64,000 bases of DNA, from positions 123,039-187,038 of the forward strand of contig JAEWKC010000005.1 in NCBI GenBank assembly GCA_023386235.1. The letters are read 5' to 3'. Below are positions 14,481-22,751 of this stretch, piece by piece. The position numbers were made by a program, and so were the translations under genes. The stretch comes from Bacteroidota bacterium. GTDB taxonomy: Bacteria > Bacteroidota > Bacteroidia > Chitinophagales > Chitinophagaceae. The notes beneath the pieces were generated by a model. The model was not told the origin of the DNA, searched no databases, and worked only from the letters and a program-made list of their open reading frames with translations. Within the stretch, counting starts at the first letter, position 1, and each line of letters begins with the position of its first letter.

Positions 14481-16496
14481 ATGTCCAACAGTCTCACGCA
14501 AGAATTTAATACAAAATACAATTCTGCACCTTTTAATGAAATTAAAGAAGAAGATTTCCTCCCGGCTATCAAAGAGCTAATCGTTGTTGCTGAAAAAGAA
14601 ATAGATGCGATAGCTCAAAACCAGGAACCCGCCACCTTTGAAAATACCATTGAAACGCTGGCCTATTCCGGCGAAAAGCTGGATGTGGTTTCCGGTATTT
14701 TCTTTAACCTGAATTCCGCGGAGACCAACGACGAAATACAGAAAATAGCTCAGGAAGTTTCCCCACTGCTCACCGAATTTTCATCCAAAATATCGCAAAA
14801 TAAAAAATTGTTCGAACGGATTAAAAAAGTGCACGACGAAAAAGAACAATACAAACTGAACGAAGAACAGCAAATGCTGCTAAAGGAAACTTATAAAGGT
14901 TTTGTACGCAGTGGCGCGCTTCTGAATGAGCAAGATAAAAAAAAGCTTGAAAAACTGAATATGGATTTATCTGTAAAATCGCTTCAGTTCGGTCAGAATG
15001 TGCTGGCTTCTACCAACGCTTATTTCAAACACATTAAAGATAGAAATGAGCTAAATGGCATTCCTGACGCGATTCTTAGCCAGTATGCGGAAGATGCTAA
15101 AGAAAGAAGTCTGGAAGGATATGTCATCACGCTGCAATATCCAAGTTATCTGCCGGCAATGACCTATGCCGAAAACCGTGATCTACGAAAAGAACTTGCA
15201 CTTGCCAACGGAAAAAAATCATTTACCGATGGTGATTTTGACAATAAAAACTTAATTAAAGAAATCATCGCTTTACGCCACGAAAAAGCCCGGCTTTTAG
15301 GCTATGAGAACTTCGCTGAGTTTGTACTGGAAGAACGCATGGCGCAATCGCCAGTGAAAGTGCGGGATTTTTTGAATGAGCTGCTGATGAAAGCCACGCC
15401 TTACGCGCAAAACGAAATCAATGAACTGAAAACACTTGCCAATGCTGACGGAGTTGAGGAAATGCAAAGTTGGGATCATGCCTATTATGCCGAAAAATTA
15501 CGTAAACAAAAATTTGACCTGGACGATGAAGAACTAAAACCCTATTTTCAGTTAGAAAAAGTACAGGAAGCGGTTTTCGGGCTCGCCGGAAAACTCTTCG
15601 GCCTGGAATTCAAAGAAGTGTTTGATGTTCAGAAATACCACCCCGAAGTAAAAACCTATGAAGTGCTAGAAGAGGGTGCATACAAAGCCTTGCTTTATAC
15701 CGATTACCACCCAAGAAAAGGGAAGCGTGCCGGCGCGTGGATGACAAGCTACAAAAATCAGTTCAGTAAAAACGGGGAAAACCGGCGCCCGCATATTTCT
15801 GTGGTCTGCAATTTCAGTAAGCCCACCAAAGACACGCCCAGCCTGCTAACCTTTCAGGAAGTAACCACGCTGTTTCATGAGTTTGGCCACGCTTTGCACG
15901 GCATCCTGGCCAATACCCAATATCCCAGTCTTTCCGGAACTTCAGTAAAATGGGATTTTGTAGAGTTGCCTTCGCAGTTTCTGGAAAACTACTGCTACGA
16001 ACCGGAATTTCTGAAAACATTTGCCAGGCATTATGCAACCGGAGAAGTTTTACCGGGCGAAAAAATAGACAAGGTTTCTGAAAGTAAAAATTTTATGGAG
16101 GGTTATCAAACACTGAGGCAGTTAGGTTTCGGACTTTTGGATATGGCCTATCACACAAAAATGGAAAAGGTGGCGGACATTAAAACTTTTGAAACCGAAG
16201 AAACCAAAGCCACCAATCTTTATCCAAGCAATCCCGAAACTGCGGTGAGTCCGAGTTTTTCGCATATTTTTCAGGGTGGATATTCTGCGGGATATTATTC
16301 TTACAAATGGGCGGAAGTGTTGGATGCGGATGCGTTTCAGTACTTTAAGGAAAACGGAATTTTCAACCCGGAAATTGCAGCGAAATACAAGATGCTCCTG
16401 GCTTCAGGAGGCACAAAAGAACCGATGGAACTGTATAAAAACTTTCGCGGGAGCGAACCGAAAGTGGAAAGTTTGCTAAAACGGGCGTTTGGGTAA
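14481..16496 (+). CDS. M3 family metallopeptidase (oligopeptidase A / Dcp-like)
   Basis: Protein of 671 aa, full length for the M3A oligopeptidases. There is no signal peptide, so it is cytoplasmic, degrading short peptides. The zinc site is HEFGH (466-470), followed by the family block LSGTSVKWDFVELPSQFLEN, which carries the third ligand Glu. The C-terminal block with FSHIFQGGYSAGYYSYKW is also typical. By eye the gene is richer in G and C than its neighbours and its N-terminus looks flavobacterial, a weak hint of transfer. It is monocistronic: promoter at 14414, terminator at 16526. Confidence 0.94.
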   Translation: MSNSLTQEFNTKYNSAPFNEIKEEDFLPAIKELIVVAEKEIDAIAQNQEPATFENTIETLAYSGEKLDVVSGIFFNLNSAETNDEIQKIAQEVSPLLTEFSSKISQNKKLFERIKKVHDEKEQYKLNEEQQMLLKETYKGFVRSGALLNEQDKKKLEKLNMDLSVKSLQFGQNVLASTNAYFKHIKDRNELNGIPDAILSQYAEDAKERSLEGYVITLQYPSYLPAMTYAENRDLRKELALANGKKSFTDGDFDNKNLIKEIIALRHEKARLLGYENFAEFVLEERMAQSPVKVRDFLNELLMKATPYAQNEINELKTLANADGVEEMQSWDHAYYAEKLRKQKFDLDDEELKPYFQLEKVQEAVFGLAGKLFGLEFKEVFDVQKYHPEVKTYEVLEEGAYKALLYTDYHPRKGKRAGAWMTSYKNQFSKNGENRRPHISVVCNFSKPTKDTPSLLTFQEVTTLFHEFGHALHGILANTQYPSLSGTSVKWDFVELPSQFLENYCYEPEFLKTFARHYATGEVLPGEKIDKVSESKNFMEGYQTLRQLGFGLLDMAYHTKMEKVADIKTFETEETKATNLYPSNPETAVSPSFSHIFQGGYSAGYYSYKWAEVLDADAFQYFKENGIFNPEIAAKYKMLLASGGTKEPMELYKNFRGSEPKVESLLKRAFG

Positions 16497-16525
16497 AAAC
16501 TAAGAATTACATAAACTGAAAATAA

Positions 16526-16559
16526 AAAAAGAACCGGAACTTACTATCCGGTTCTTTTT
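16526..16559. terminator. Terminator between M3 peptidase and a small convergent gene
   Basis: 13-bp inverted repeat AAAAAGAACCGGA / TCCGGTTCTTTTT with an 8-nt loop. Flanking A and T runs make it usable in both directions. Confidence 0.9.
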
Positions 16560-16581
16560 GTTTCTTATGATTCTTTATTGC

Positions 16582-16788
16582 TTAAAAATCTTGTTTAGCA
16601 ACGCCGTCTTTAATAGCTTGTAAGGCATTGGTTTCACTAAGAATAGCGCTCATTTTGTTTCCTTTGCCGTCGTTTCCTTTTGCTATGTATCCGCCTCTGG
16701 AAGTTTTAGAGATAACAGCATCCTGCATAGGAACATTTTTTTCCTTTGTTTTTAAGCAATAAGCCTTAATCATTTTTGAAGTATCCAT
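16582..16788 (-). CDS. Small conserved protein, DUF5679-like without zinc ligands
   Basis: Protein of 68 aa with a clear ATG and its own shared terminator. The stretch AYCLKTKEKNVPMQDAV followed by GKGNKMSAIL resembles the layout of DUF5679 zinc ribbons (YCVKC near the start, CPVCGTKM later). Here the second Cys of the first pair is Thr and the second pair is replaced by Gly-Asn-Asp-Gly-Lys-Gly. If related, it has lost its zinc site. The relation is from memory of the family pattern and is tentative; the function is unknown. Confidence 0.6.
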   Translation of the reverse strand: MDTSKMIKAYCLKTKEKNVPMQDAVISKTSRGGYIAKGNDGKGNKMSAILSETNALQAIKDGVAKQDF

Positions 16789-16910
16789 AATTTAAAATTT
16801 TTTAGATGATTAAATTGTTTAAATTTAATGATGAATATAGAAATCAAATGTAGGGTATTTTTTCTATTTATAAGGTATATTTATACGAAATAACATTGCT
16901 ATATATCATT

Positions 16911-17564
16911 TTATTTAAATAAGTCAATAGTAAAATCGAGTAAGGTATTGAGTTGCATGTCGGCCGCCTGCCATCTTTGTTGCTGTTGAAGACTATGCTC
17001 GGGTACTACTACACAATACATGCGCGCGGCCTTTGCGGCGATCATACCGTTAAAAGAGTCTTCAAATACAATACAGTTGTATGGTTCAGAGCCAAGTATT
17101 TTGGCGCATTCCAGAAACACCTGTGGATGAGGTTTTCCATATTCCAGGTCTTCTGCTGAAGTGAGAATATCCACATACTCTTCAATTTCTAGTTTCCGGG
17201 CCACAACTTCAATCAGTTCTAAAGGGGAAGAGGAAGCGATGCCTACTTTAAACCCTTCTGATTTAAAGGCTTTTATCAAGTCTGTAGCGCCGGGCAGGGC
17301 AACACCTTCGGCATTAATTTTTTTTACAACAACATCAATGATTTTCTTGTTCAGAAAAGGAATGTCGTCTTCTGAAAGCTGGTAAATTCTTGTCCAATGC
17401 TCTACAAATTCATAAGTGCGCATACCTACAGTGGTAGCGTATTCCTTATCGGATAGCGTAAAGCCGTAGGCTTCAAACACTTCATTAGCGGCTTGCTTCC
17501 AGAGCGGCTCGCTGTCTATAAGCAGTCCGTCCATATCAAATATGGCAGTGTTAATTTGTTTCAT
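16911..17564 (-). CDS. HAD phosphatase, HxpB/YniC-like
   Basis: Protein of 217 aa of HAD subfamily IA (beta-phosphoglucomutase-like). Motif I is FDMDGLLIDSEPLW, motif II IASSS, the Lys is in YGKPHP and motif III is FEDSFNG. The sequence is close to E. coli HxpB, which dephosphorylates 2-deoxyglucose 6-phosphate and hexitol phosphates; substrate ranges in this group are broad, so the physiological substrate is open. Its start overlaps the end of the DedA gene by 14 nt, indicating translational coupling. Confidence 0.85.
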   Translation of the reverse strand: MKQINTAIFDMDGLLIDSEPLWKQAANEVFEAYGFTLSDKEYATTVGMRTYEFVEHWTRIYQLSEDDIPFLNKKIIDVVVKKINAEGVALPGATDLIKAFKSEGFKVGIASSSPLELIEVVARKLEIEEYVDILTSAEDLEYGKPHPQVFLECAKILGSEPYNCIVFEDSFNGMIAAKAARMYCVVVPEHSLQQQQRWQAADMQLNTLLDFTIDLFK

Positions 17565-18546
17565 CTTTTGGCAGATTTATCGATTTACGCTTTGCTACTT
17601 TCGATTTTAATAGTTTCCACAAAACCGGGAAAGTAGTAATAACAATCAGTGAAATAATAATAAGCCCTAAATGATCTTTTAGTTCAAACTGAAAAGTATT
17701 CCTTATGTAAGAATCAAGGTAATGGCCACCTGCTACCAGTAATACTACCCACGTAATGCAGCCTACGATGTTGTAAAACATAAATTTACTTTTATCCATT
17801 TTTACAATACCGGCTACAATAGGTGCGAATGTTCTTACTATGGGAAGAAAACGAGCCAGAAATATAGCGCCACCACCGTATTTTACATAAAACTCATGTG
17901 CTTCATCAAGATATTTTCTTTTAAAATACCAAGTGTCCTTCATGTTGTAAAAAAGCTTCTTGCTTTTGTCGCCCATGTAATACCCCAGCATATTACCTAA
18001 AATTCCGGCAATGATAACCAATATCATTACTATTAAAAGGTTTCCGAAATCGCTTCCGGTATCGAAAAGTGATTTGGCGAGGTTTTGACTATATACTCCT
18101 GCAATAAACAGCAGCGAATCGCCGGGCAAAAAGAATCCGAGAAACAGCCCGGTTTCGGCAAATACAATAAATAACAGCAGCCAAAGACCGCCGTAAAATA
18201 TATAAAACTGAGGATTCACGAGGTCTATAAAAGAAAAAGGCCGTTTAATTTCCAGCTTGTCTTTAGTGGTTATATCTTGTGCGGTAGTGCGTATAGCGCT
18301 TTCTTTAAAAGCCGAAATAATGATAGAGTCTGTAGCGTTTGCGGTAAATTCTATATGCCCCAGTTTCTTATTGGTATAATCTATCGGAATGTAATTTTGG
18401 CCATCGAAGCGCTCAATTTTCAGATTCTTTACCGTGCCGCCGTATTGATCGGTTATTTTGGTATTTATAACAATATCTGCTGCCTGGCCGAAGCCGGAAA
18501 CCAATATAAAAAACAGTATAACGCTGAGCTTTATCACATTCCTCAT
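17551..18546 (-). CDS. DedA family membrane protein with extra N-terminal extracytoplasmic domain
   Basis: Protein of 331 aa from the ATG at 18546, which is preceded by GATAGG; an in-frame GTG at 18573 would add nine residues before the signal sequence. After a signal peptide (ends FGQA) there are about 90 residues of a strand-rich, probably periplasmic domain absent from ordinary DedA proteins of about 200-220 aa. From about residue 115 the DedA (SNARE-associated) region follows, with ETGLFLGFFLPGDSLLF, the conserved FLARFLPIVRTFAP block and several membrane helices. DedA proteins are linked to undecaprenyl-phosphate or phospholipid flipping and membrane energetics. Coupled to the HAD phosphatase gene. 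Confidence 0.88.
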   Translation of the reverse strand: MRNVIKLSVILFFILVSGFGQAADIVINTKITDQYGGTVKNLKIERFDGQNYIPIDYTNKKLGHIEFTANATDSIIISAFKESAIRTTAQDITTKDKLEIKRPFSFIDLVNPQFYIFYGGLWLLLFIVFAETGLFLGFFLPGDSLLFIAGVYSQNLAKSLFDTGSDFGNLLIVMILVIIAGILGNMLGYYMGDKSKKLFYNMKDTWYFKRKYLDEAHEFYVKYGGGAIFLARFLPIVRTFAPIVAGIVKMDKSKFMFYNIVGCITWVVLLVAGGHYLDSYIRNTFQFELKDHLGLIIISLIVITTFPVLWKLLKSKVAKRKSINLPKDETN

Positions 18547-18751
18547 CCTATCACTTTTTGTACGAAAAATCACAGCAACGAAAATACTTATAAGTATCTA
18601 AAAAAAAATATATTTTTTACTATGGCTTAAATCAGGGTATAAAAAAGCGGTAACGTATGAAATAAAAATTATTTTAATAAAAAACTGTTCTTTTTGTAAA
18701 TTTTAATAGAAATTAATTTTATTTTGCTAATTATTTAAAATTATAGCAATT

Positions 18752-20443
18752 ATGAGTTTATTCTCCAAAAAGTCTGTAACCTCGTTACTGGCAGAATCGC
18801 ACGATCAGGAAGGGTTGAAAAAAACGTTAAGTTCCGGCGCCTTGGTGGCCTTAGGAATTGGAGCTATAATAGGGGCCGGCCTATTTTCCATCACAGGAAT
18901 GGCGGCGGCCAATCATGCCGGTCCGGCAATCATGTTATCATTTGTAATTGCAGCAATGGGCTGTGCGTTTGCGGGATTGTGCTATGCTGAGTTTGCCTCT
19001 ATGATACCGGTAGCCGGTAGTGCTTATACCTATTCTTATGCTACCATGGGTGAATTTATAGCCTGGATTATAGGTTGGGATCTGGTATTGGAATATGCGG
19101 TTGGCGCTGCTACGGTAGCATCAAGCTGGTCAGGATATTTAGGCAGATTATTGAGTAATTATGGTTTGGCGTTTCCTGAAAAGCTGATGATTACACCGTT
19201 TGACGTAACTTCTACAGGAGAGGCAGGATTGTTTAATCTGCCGGCTGTATTTATAGTAGTGATCATATCCTTATTACTTATCAGAGGCACATCGGAGTCG
19301 GCTAAGGTAAATAATGTGATAGTGTTTTTAAAAGTAGGTATTGTTTTAGCTTTTATAGTAGCAGGTTTTAAATTTATCCGTCCCGAAAATCTTACACCTT
19401 TTATTCCTGAAAACACCGGTACGTTTGGTGAATTTGGATGGCAGGGCGTAATAAGAGCCGCAGCTATTGTATTTTTCGCGTATATAGGATTCGACGCGGT
19501 ATCTACCGCCGCGCAGGAAACAAAAAACCCTAGTAAATCTATGCCTATAGGTATTTTAGGCTCGCTAATCATTTGTACTGTTTTATATGTGCTGTTCGCT
19601 TATGTAATGCTGGGCGTGGCGCATTATACAGAATTTAAAGGAGCCAGCAGCGCCGATCATCTCGCGCCTGTGGCAATAGCTATAGACCATATGGGATACG
19701 TAGGGGCAGATGGTAAAATAGTGGCTGCTTATCCCTGGCTGAATACATCCATTATCATTGCTATTTTGTTGGGCTACGCTTCGGTAATAATGGTTATGCT
19801 GCTGGGGCAAAGCCGCGTATTTTACAGTATGAGCAAAGATGGATTGATACCGCCGCTTTTCTCTCAATTGCACAAAGTATTTAAGACGCCTGCAAAATCG
19901 AACCTGGTTTTTATGCTGCTGGTGAGCCTGTTTGCGGCTTTTGTGCCGGGCAGAGTAGTGGGCGAGATGACCAGCATAGGCACCTTGTTTGCTTTTATAT
20001 TGGTTTGCCTGGGTGTGATAGTTATGCGTAGAATCAATCCCGACGTGCCACGTTCTTTTAAAACACCACTGGTGCCGCTCATTCCTATTTTAGGCATTAT
20101 ATGTTGTCTGGGTATGATGGTATTTCTGCCGTTGGATACATGGATTCGTTTAATAGCCTGGATGATCGTAGGATTGGATATTTATCTGTTTTATGGTATT
20201 AGTCACAGTCATATTGGTTTGCGTGAAGAGGTGGGTACACATCGTAAAAGTTACAGAGTAACGGCGGTTACGGGTTTTTCACTTACCGTATTGCTGGCAG
20301 TGCTTGGCTTTTTTCATGGTTTGGCTGTAGGCCATACAGACGGTATAGCCATGTTTGCCTATATTATGGTATTCATACACGCTTTGCTCTATTTCTATTT
20401 TTATATTAAAGGCGAAAGCAGGATGAGGAAAGCCGGGAAATAA
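18752..20443 (+). CDS. APC family amino acid permease
   Basis: Membrane protein of 563 aa with about 13-14 hydrophobic helices. The first helix has the APC signature GIGAIIGAGLFSITG, part of the substrate site, and helix 6 has FFAYIGFDAVSTAAQE. The length and the long helix 7-8 loop resemble the cationic amino acid transporter-like (CAT) group; the substrate is not predictable beyond an amino acid. It sits in the inner membrane. The Tag glycosylase gene follows after 15 nt, probably co-transcribed though not functionally related. Confidence 0.92.
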   Translation: MSLFSKKSVTSLLAESHDQEGLKKTLSSGALVALGIGAIIGAGLFSITGMAAANHAGPAIMLSFVIAAMGCAFAGLCYAEFASMIPVAGSAYTYSYATMGEFIAWIIGWDLVLEYAVGAATVASSWSGYLGRLLSNYGLAFPEKLMITPFDVTSTGEAGLFNLPAVFIVVIISLLLIRGTSESAKVNNVIVFLKVGIVLAFIVAGFKFIRPENLTPFIPENTGTFGEFGWQGVIRAAAIVFFAYIGFDAVSTAAQETKNPSKSMPIGILGSLIICTVLYVLFAYVMLGVAHYTEFKGASSADHLAPVAIAIDHMGYVGADGKIVAAYPWLNTSIIIAILLGYASVIMVMLLGQSRVFYSMSKDGLIPPLFSQLHKVFKTPAKSNLVFMLLVSLFAAFVPGRVVGEMTSIGTLFAFILVCLGVIVMRRINPDVPRSFKTPLVPLIPILGIICCLGMMVFLPLDTWIRLIAWMIVGLDIYLFYGISHSHIGLREEVGTHRKSYRVTAVTGFSLTVLLAVLGFFHGLAVGHTDGIAMFAYIMVFIHALLYFYFYIKGESRMRKAGK

Positions 20444-20458
20444 TAAACAATTTCAGAA

Positions 20459-20989
20459 ATGTCGTATTGCGATTTTGTAAAAAACATTACGAAAGAAAAA
20501 GATCTCGTTCATAAAGATTATCACGATAATCATTACGGCTTTCCTATAGAAGATGACAATGAATTGTTTGGAAGATTAATTCTTGAAATCAATCAGGCCG
20601 GACTTTCCTGGACAACCATTTTAAATAAGCAGCAAAATTTCAGAAAGGCTTATCATAATTTCAATATTAAAAAAATAGCGGGCTACAAAGAAAAGGATTT
20701 TGAAAGACTGATGAACGATGCGGGTATTATCCGAAACAGGCTAAAGATCAACGCCGCTATTGAGAATGCGAAAAGAATTATAGAAATACAAAAACAACAC
20801 GGTAGTTTTCGTGCCTGGTTACACCTGCATCATCCTAAAACAAAAGAAGAATGGACAAAGCTCTTCAAAAAAACTTTTGTATTTACGGGCGGAGAAATTG
20901 TAAATGAGTTTTTAATGAGCATAGGCCTGTTGGAAGGTGCGCACGATACAGATTGTGCTGTTTATAAAAAGCTGAAAAAAATAAAGTAA
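20459..20989 (+). CDS. tag: DNA-3-methyladenine glycosylase I
   Basis: Protein of 176 aa matching Tag, a base-excision repair enzyme that removes 3-methyladenine from alkylated DNA. It has the YHDNHYGFP opening, the central helix-hairpin-helix block with QAGLSW (aromatic base pocket) and RLMNDAGIIRNRLKI. Candidate ligands of the zinc snap are Cys4, His22, His162 and Cys166, where E. coli Tag has Cys, His, Cys and Cys. It is downstream of the permease gene by 15 nt. Confidence 0.95.
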   Translation: MSYCDFVKNITKEKDLVHKDYHDNHYGFPIEDDNELFGRLILEINQAGLSWTTILNKQQNFRKAYHNFNIKKIAGYKEKDFERLMNDAGIIRNRLKINAAIENAKRIIEIQKQHGSFRAWLHLHHPKTKEEWTKLFKKTFVFTGGEIVNEFLMSIGLLEGAHDTDCAVYKKLKKIK

Positions 20990-21108
20990 GGTGCTTATAC
21001 CTTCTTTATGCCACTGCAATTAGATACTTATTTTACTTCAAGACTGATAACTTCTGCTACAAATTGTTAAAACATGCAATAGCTGTTAAGCGTCTGTGAT
21101 AATTCTGT

Positions 21109-21116
21109 TATTTTTG
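21109..21116 (+). promoter_or_regulatory. -7 box of the radical SAM gene, probably leaderless
   Basis: TATTTTTG matches TAnnTTTG and ends 6 nt before the ATG at 21122, so the transcript would begin at or beside the start codon. No perfect -33 TTTG. Confidence 0.45.
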
Positions 21117-21121
21117 TATTT

Positions 21122-22150
21122 ATGTACTTTAACTGGAATGATAGTCTGAATCTGGCAAAGAAGATGACACCCCGAAGATTTTGGAATGCTGCTAAAGTAA
21201 TGTCGAGTTATCAGCTGAGCAAGCTTAGAAAAAAACCTGTTCAGTGGGGCTTGCCTGTGTCGGTTTCATTTGAGCCTACTACTTCCTGCAATCTTCGGTG
21301 TCCTGAATGTCCCAGCGGTTTACGATCTTTTACGCGCCCTAAGGGTATGCTGGAAAAGAATTTTTTTAAAGAAACAATAGATGATATTTCTAAAGACTTG
21401 CTGTACCTGATCTTTTATTTTCAGGGCGAGCCTTATCTCAATCCTGATTTTCTTGAAATGGTAAAATACGCCGATAGCAAAGGCATATACACCGCCACTT
21501 CTACCAATGCACATTATCTCACCGATGAAAATGCAAAAAAAACCGTGGAAAGCGGCTTAGACAGATTGATAATATCTATTGATGGTACCACGCAGGATGT
21601 ATATCAGCAGTATCGCGTAGGAGGCAATCTGGAGAAAGTGATAGAAGGGGCAAAGAATATTGTAAAATGGAAAAAAGAATTAAACAGCACAAAGCCATTT
21701 GTGTTTTTTCAGTTTCTGGTGGTAAAGCCCAACGAGCACCAGATAGAAGATATAAAAAAGCTGGCGAAAGAGATTGGTGTAGATCAGGTGCGTTTTAAAA
21801 CAGCACAGGTATACGATTATGAAAGCGATCCGAACGGGCTGATTCCTACCATAAACAAATACAGCCGTTACAAAAAAGATAAGAATGGCGCCATGCAGGT
21901 AAAAAGCGGCATGAAGAATCATTGCTGGAAGCTATGGCATGCCAATGTAATTACCTGGGATGGATTGGTTGTGCCCTGTTGTTTTGATAAAGATGCCACA
22001 CATAGATTGGGCAACCTGAAAATGCAAAGTTTTAAAGATATCTGGCGCAATGATAATTACAAACAATTTCGTGCAGAGTTGATGACTAGCCGGCAGAATA
22101 TTGATATCTGTGCCAATTGTAGTGAAGGCTTGTCTGTATGGGAGGATTAA
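21122..22150 (+). CDS. Radical SAM / SPASM domain protein
   Basis: Protein of 342 aa. Cys56, Cys60 and Cys63 in TTSCNLRCPECPSG form the CxxxCxxC site for the radical SAM 4Fe-4S cluster. A SPASM-type C-terminus carries further Cys residues in NHCWK, VPCCFDK and DICANCSEG, likely holding auxiliary Fe-S clusters. SPASM enzymes modify peptides or proteins, but no precursor gene or transporter is next to it, so the substrate is unknown. It is too short and lacks the overall pattern I would expect for an anaerobic sulfatase-maturating enzyme. The MarR gene follows after 30 nt. Confidence 0.88.
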   Translation: MYFNWNDSLNLAKKMTPRRFWNAAKVMSSYQLSKLRKKPVQWGLPVSVSFEPTTSCNLRCPECPSGLRSFTRPKGMLEKNFFKETIDDISKDLLYLIFYFQGEPYLNPDFLEMVKYADSKGIYTATSTNAHYLTDENAKKTVESGLDRLIISIDGTTQDVYQQYRVGGNLEKVIEGAKNIVKWKKELNSTKPFVFFQFLVVKPNEHQIEDIKKLAKEIGVDQVRFKTAQVYDYESDPNGLIPTINKYSRYKKDKNGAMQVKSGMKNHCWKLWHANVITWDGLVVPCCFDKDATHRLGNLKMQSFKDIWRNDNYKQFRAELMTSRQNIDICANCSEGLSVWED

Positions 22151-22180
22151 AAACAAACTCTAAATTCTACTAATAATATT

Positions 22181-22660
22181 ATGTCGCAATTTGAATCAAA
22201 ATTCGAAAGCTTAAGCGCAGTTCCACAAAAAAAATATAGAAATCACTCTCAGCGTGTGATGCTGAATATTTTGTATACTTCTAACTGGATGTCGGAAAGG
22301 ATCAAAGCGGTTTTAGACCCGGAAGGAGTTACCATGCAGCAATTTAATATCATGCGCATTATCAGAGGAGCGCAAAAACCATTAAGTCTTATTCAGATAA
22401 AAGAAAGCCTGCTAGATAAAATGAGCGATACCAGTAGAGTGGTTGACAGGCTTATTATTAAAGGCCTTGTAGAAAAATCGCAAAGCGAAGCCGACAGGCG
22501 CGTATTAGAAATCACACTCACTAAAAAAGGATTGAAGGTTTTGGATGATATTGATAAAAGAGACGCCGATCTTGATGGAATTGTAAACGGCATTACCGAT
22601 GAAGAAAGCCTTGAGCTTTGCAGGATATTGGATAAAATAAGAGGCTACAGGCATAATTAA
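22181..22660 (+). CDS. MarR family transcriptional regulator
   Basis: Protein of 159 aa with a winged helix-turn-helix typical of MarR dimers: LIQIKESLLDKMSDTSRVVDRL as two helices, then a wing with SEADRRVLEITLTKKG. MarR regulators bind palindromes near their own or neighbouring promoters and release them on binding small phenolic or oxidant ligands. The neighbours suggest the radical SAM gene upstream or the hydrolase run downstream as possible targets, but I found no clear palindrome to support either. Confidence 0.92.
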   Translation: MSQFESKFESLSAVPQKKYRNHSQRVMLNILYTSNWMSERIKAVLDPEGVTMQQFNIMRIIRGAQKPLSLIQIKESLLDKMSDTSRVVDRLIIKGLVEKSQSEADRRVLEITLTKKGLKVLDDIDKRDADLDGIVNGITDEESLELCRILDKIRGYRHN

Positions 22661-22751
22661 CAGGAGAAAACGAAAGGAACCCTGCACGAAGCAGAAAAGC
22701 CGTAGATTCTTTTATTAAAAATAAACGATTATAAAATAATAAAAATTAGAA

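Noticed and set aside
21122..22150. Anaerobic sulfatase-maturating enzyme for the sulfatase at 26199
   Set aside because: The protein is radical SAM/SPASM but its length and Cys layout do not fit that family well, and another gene and an 4-kb gap separate it from the sulfatase.
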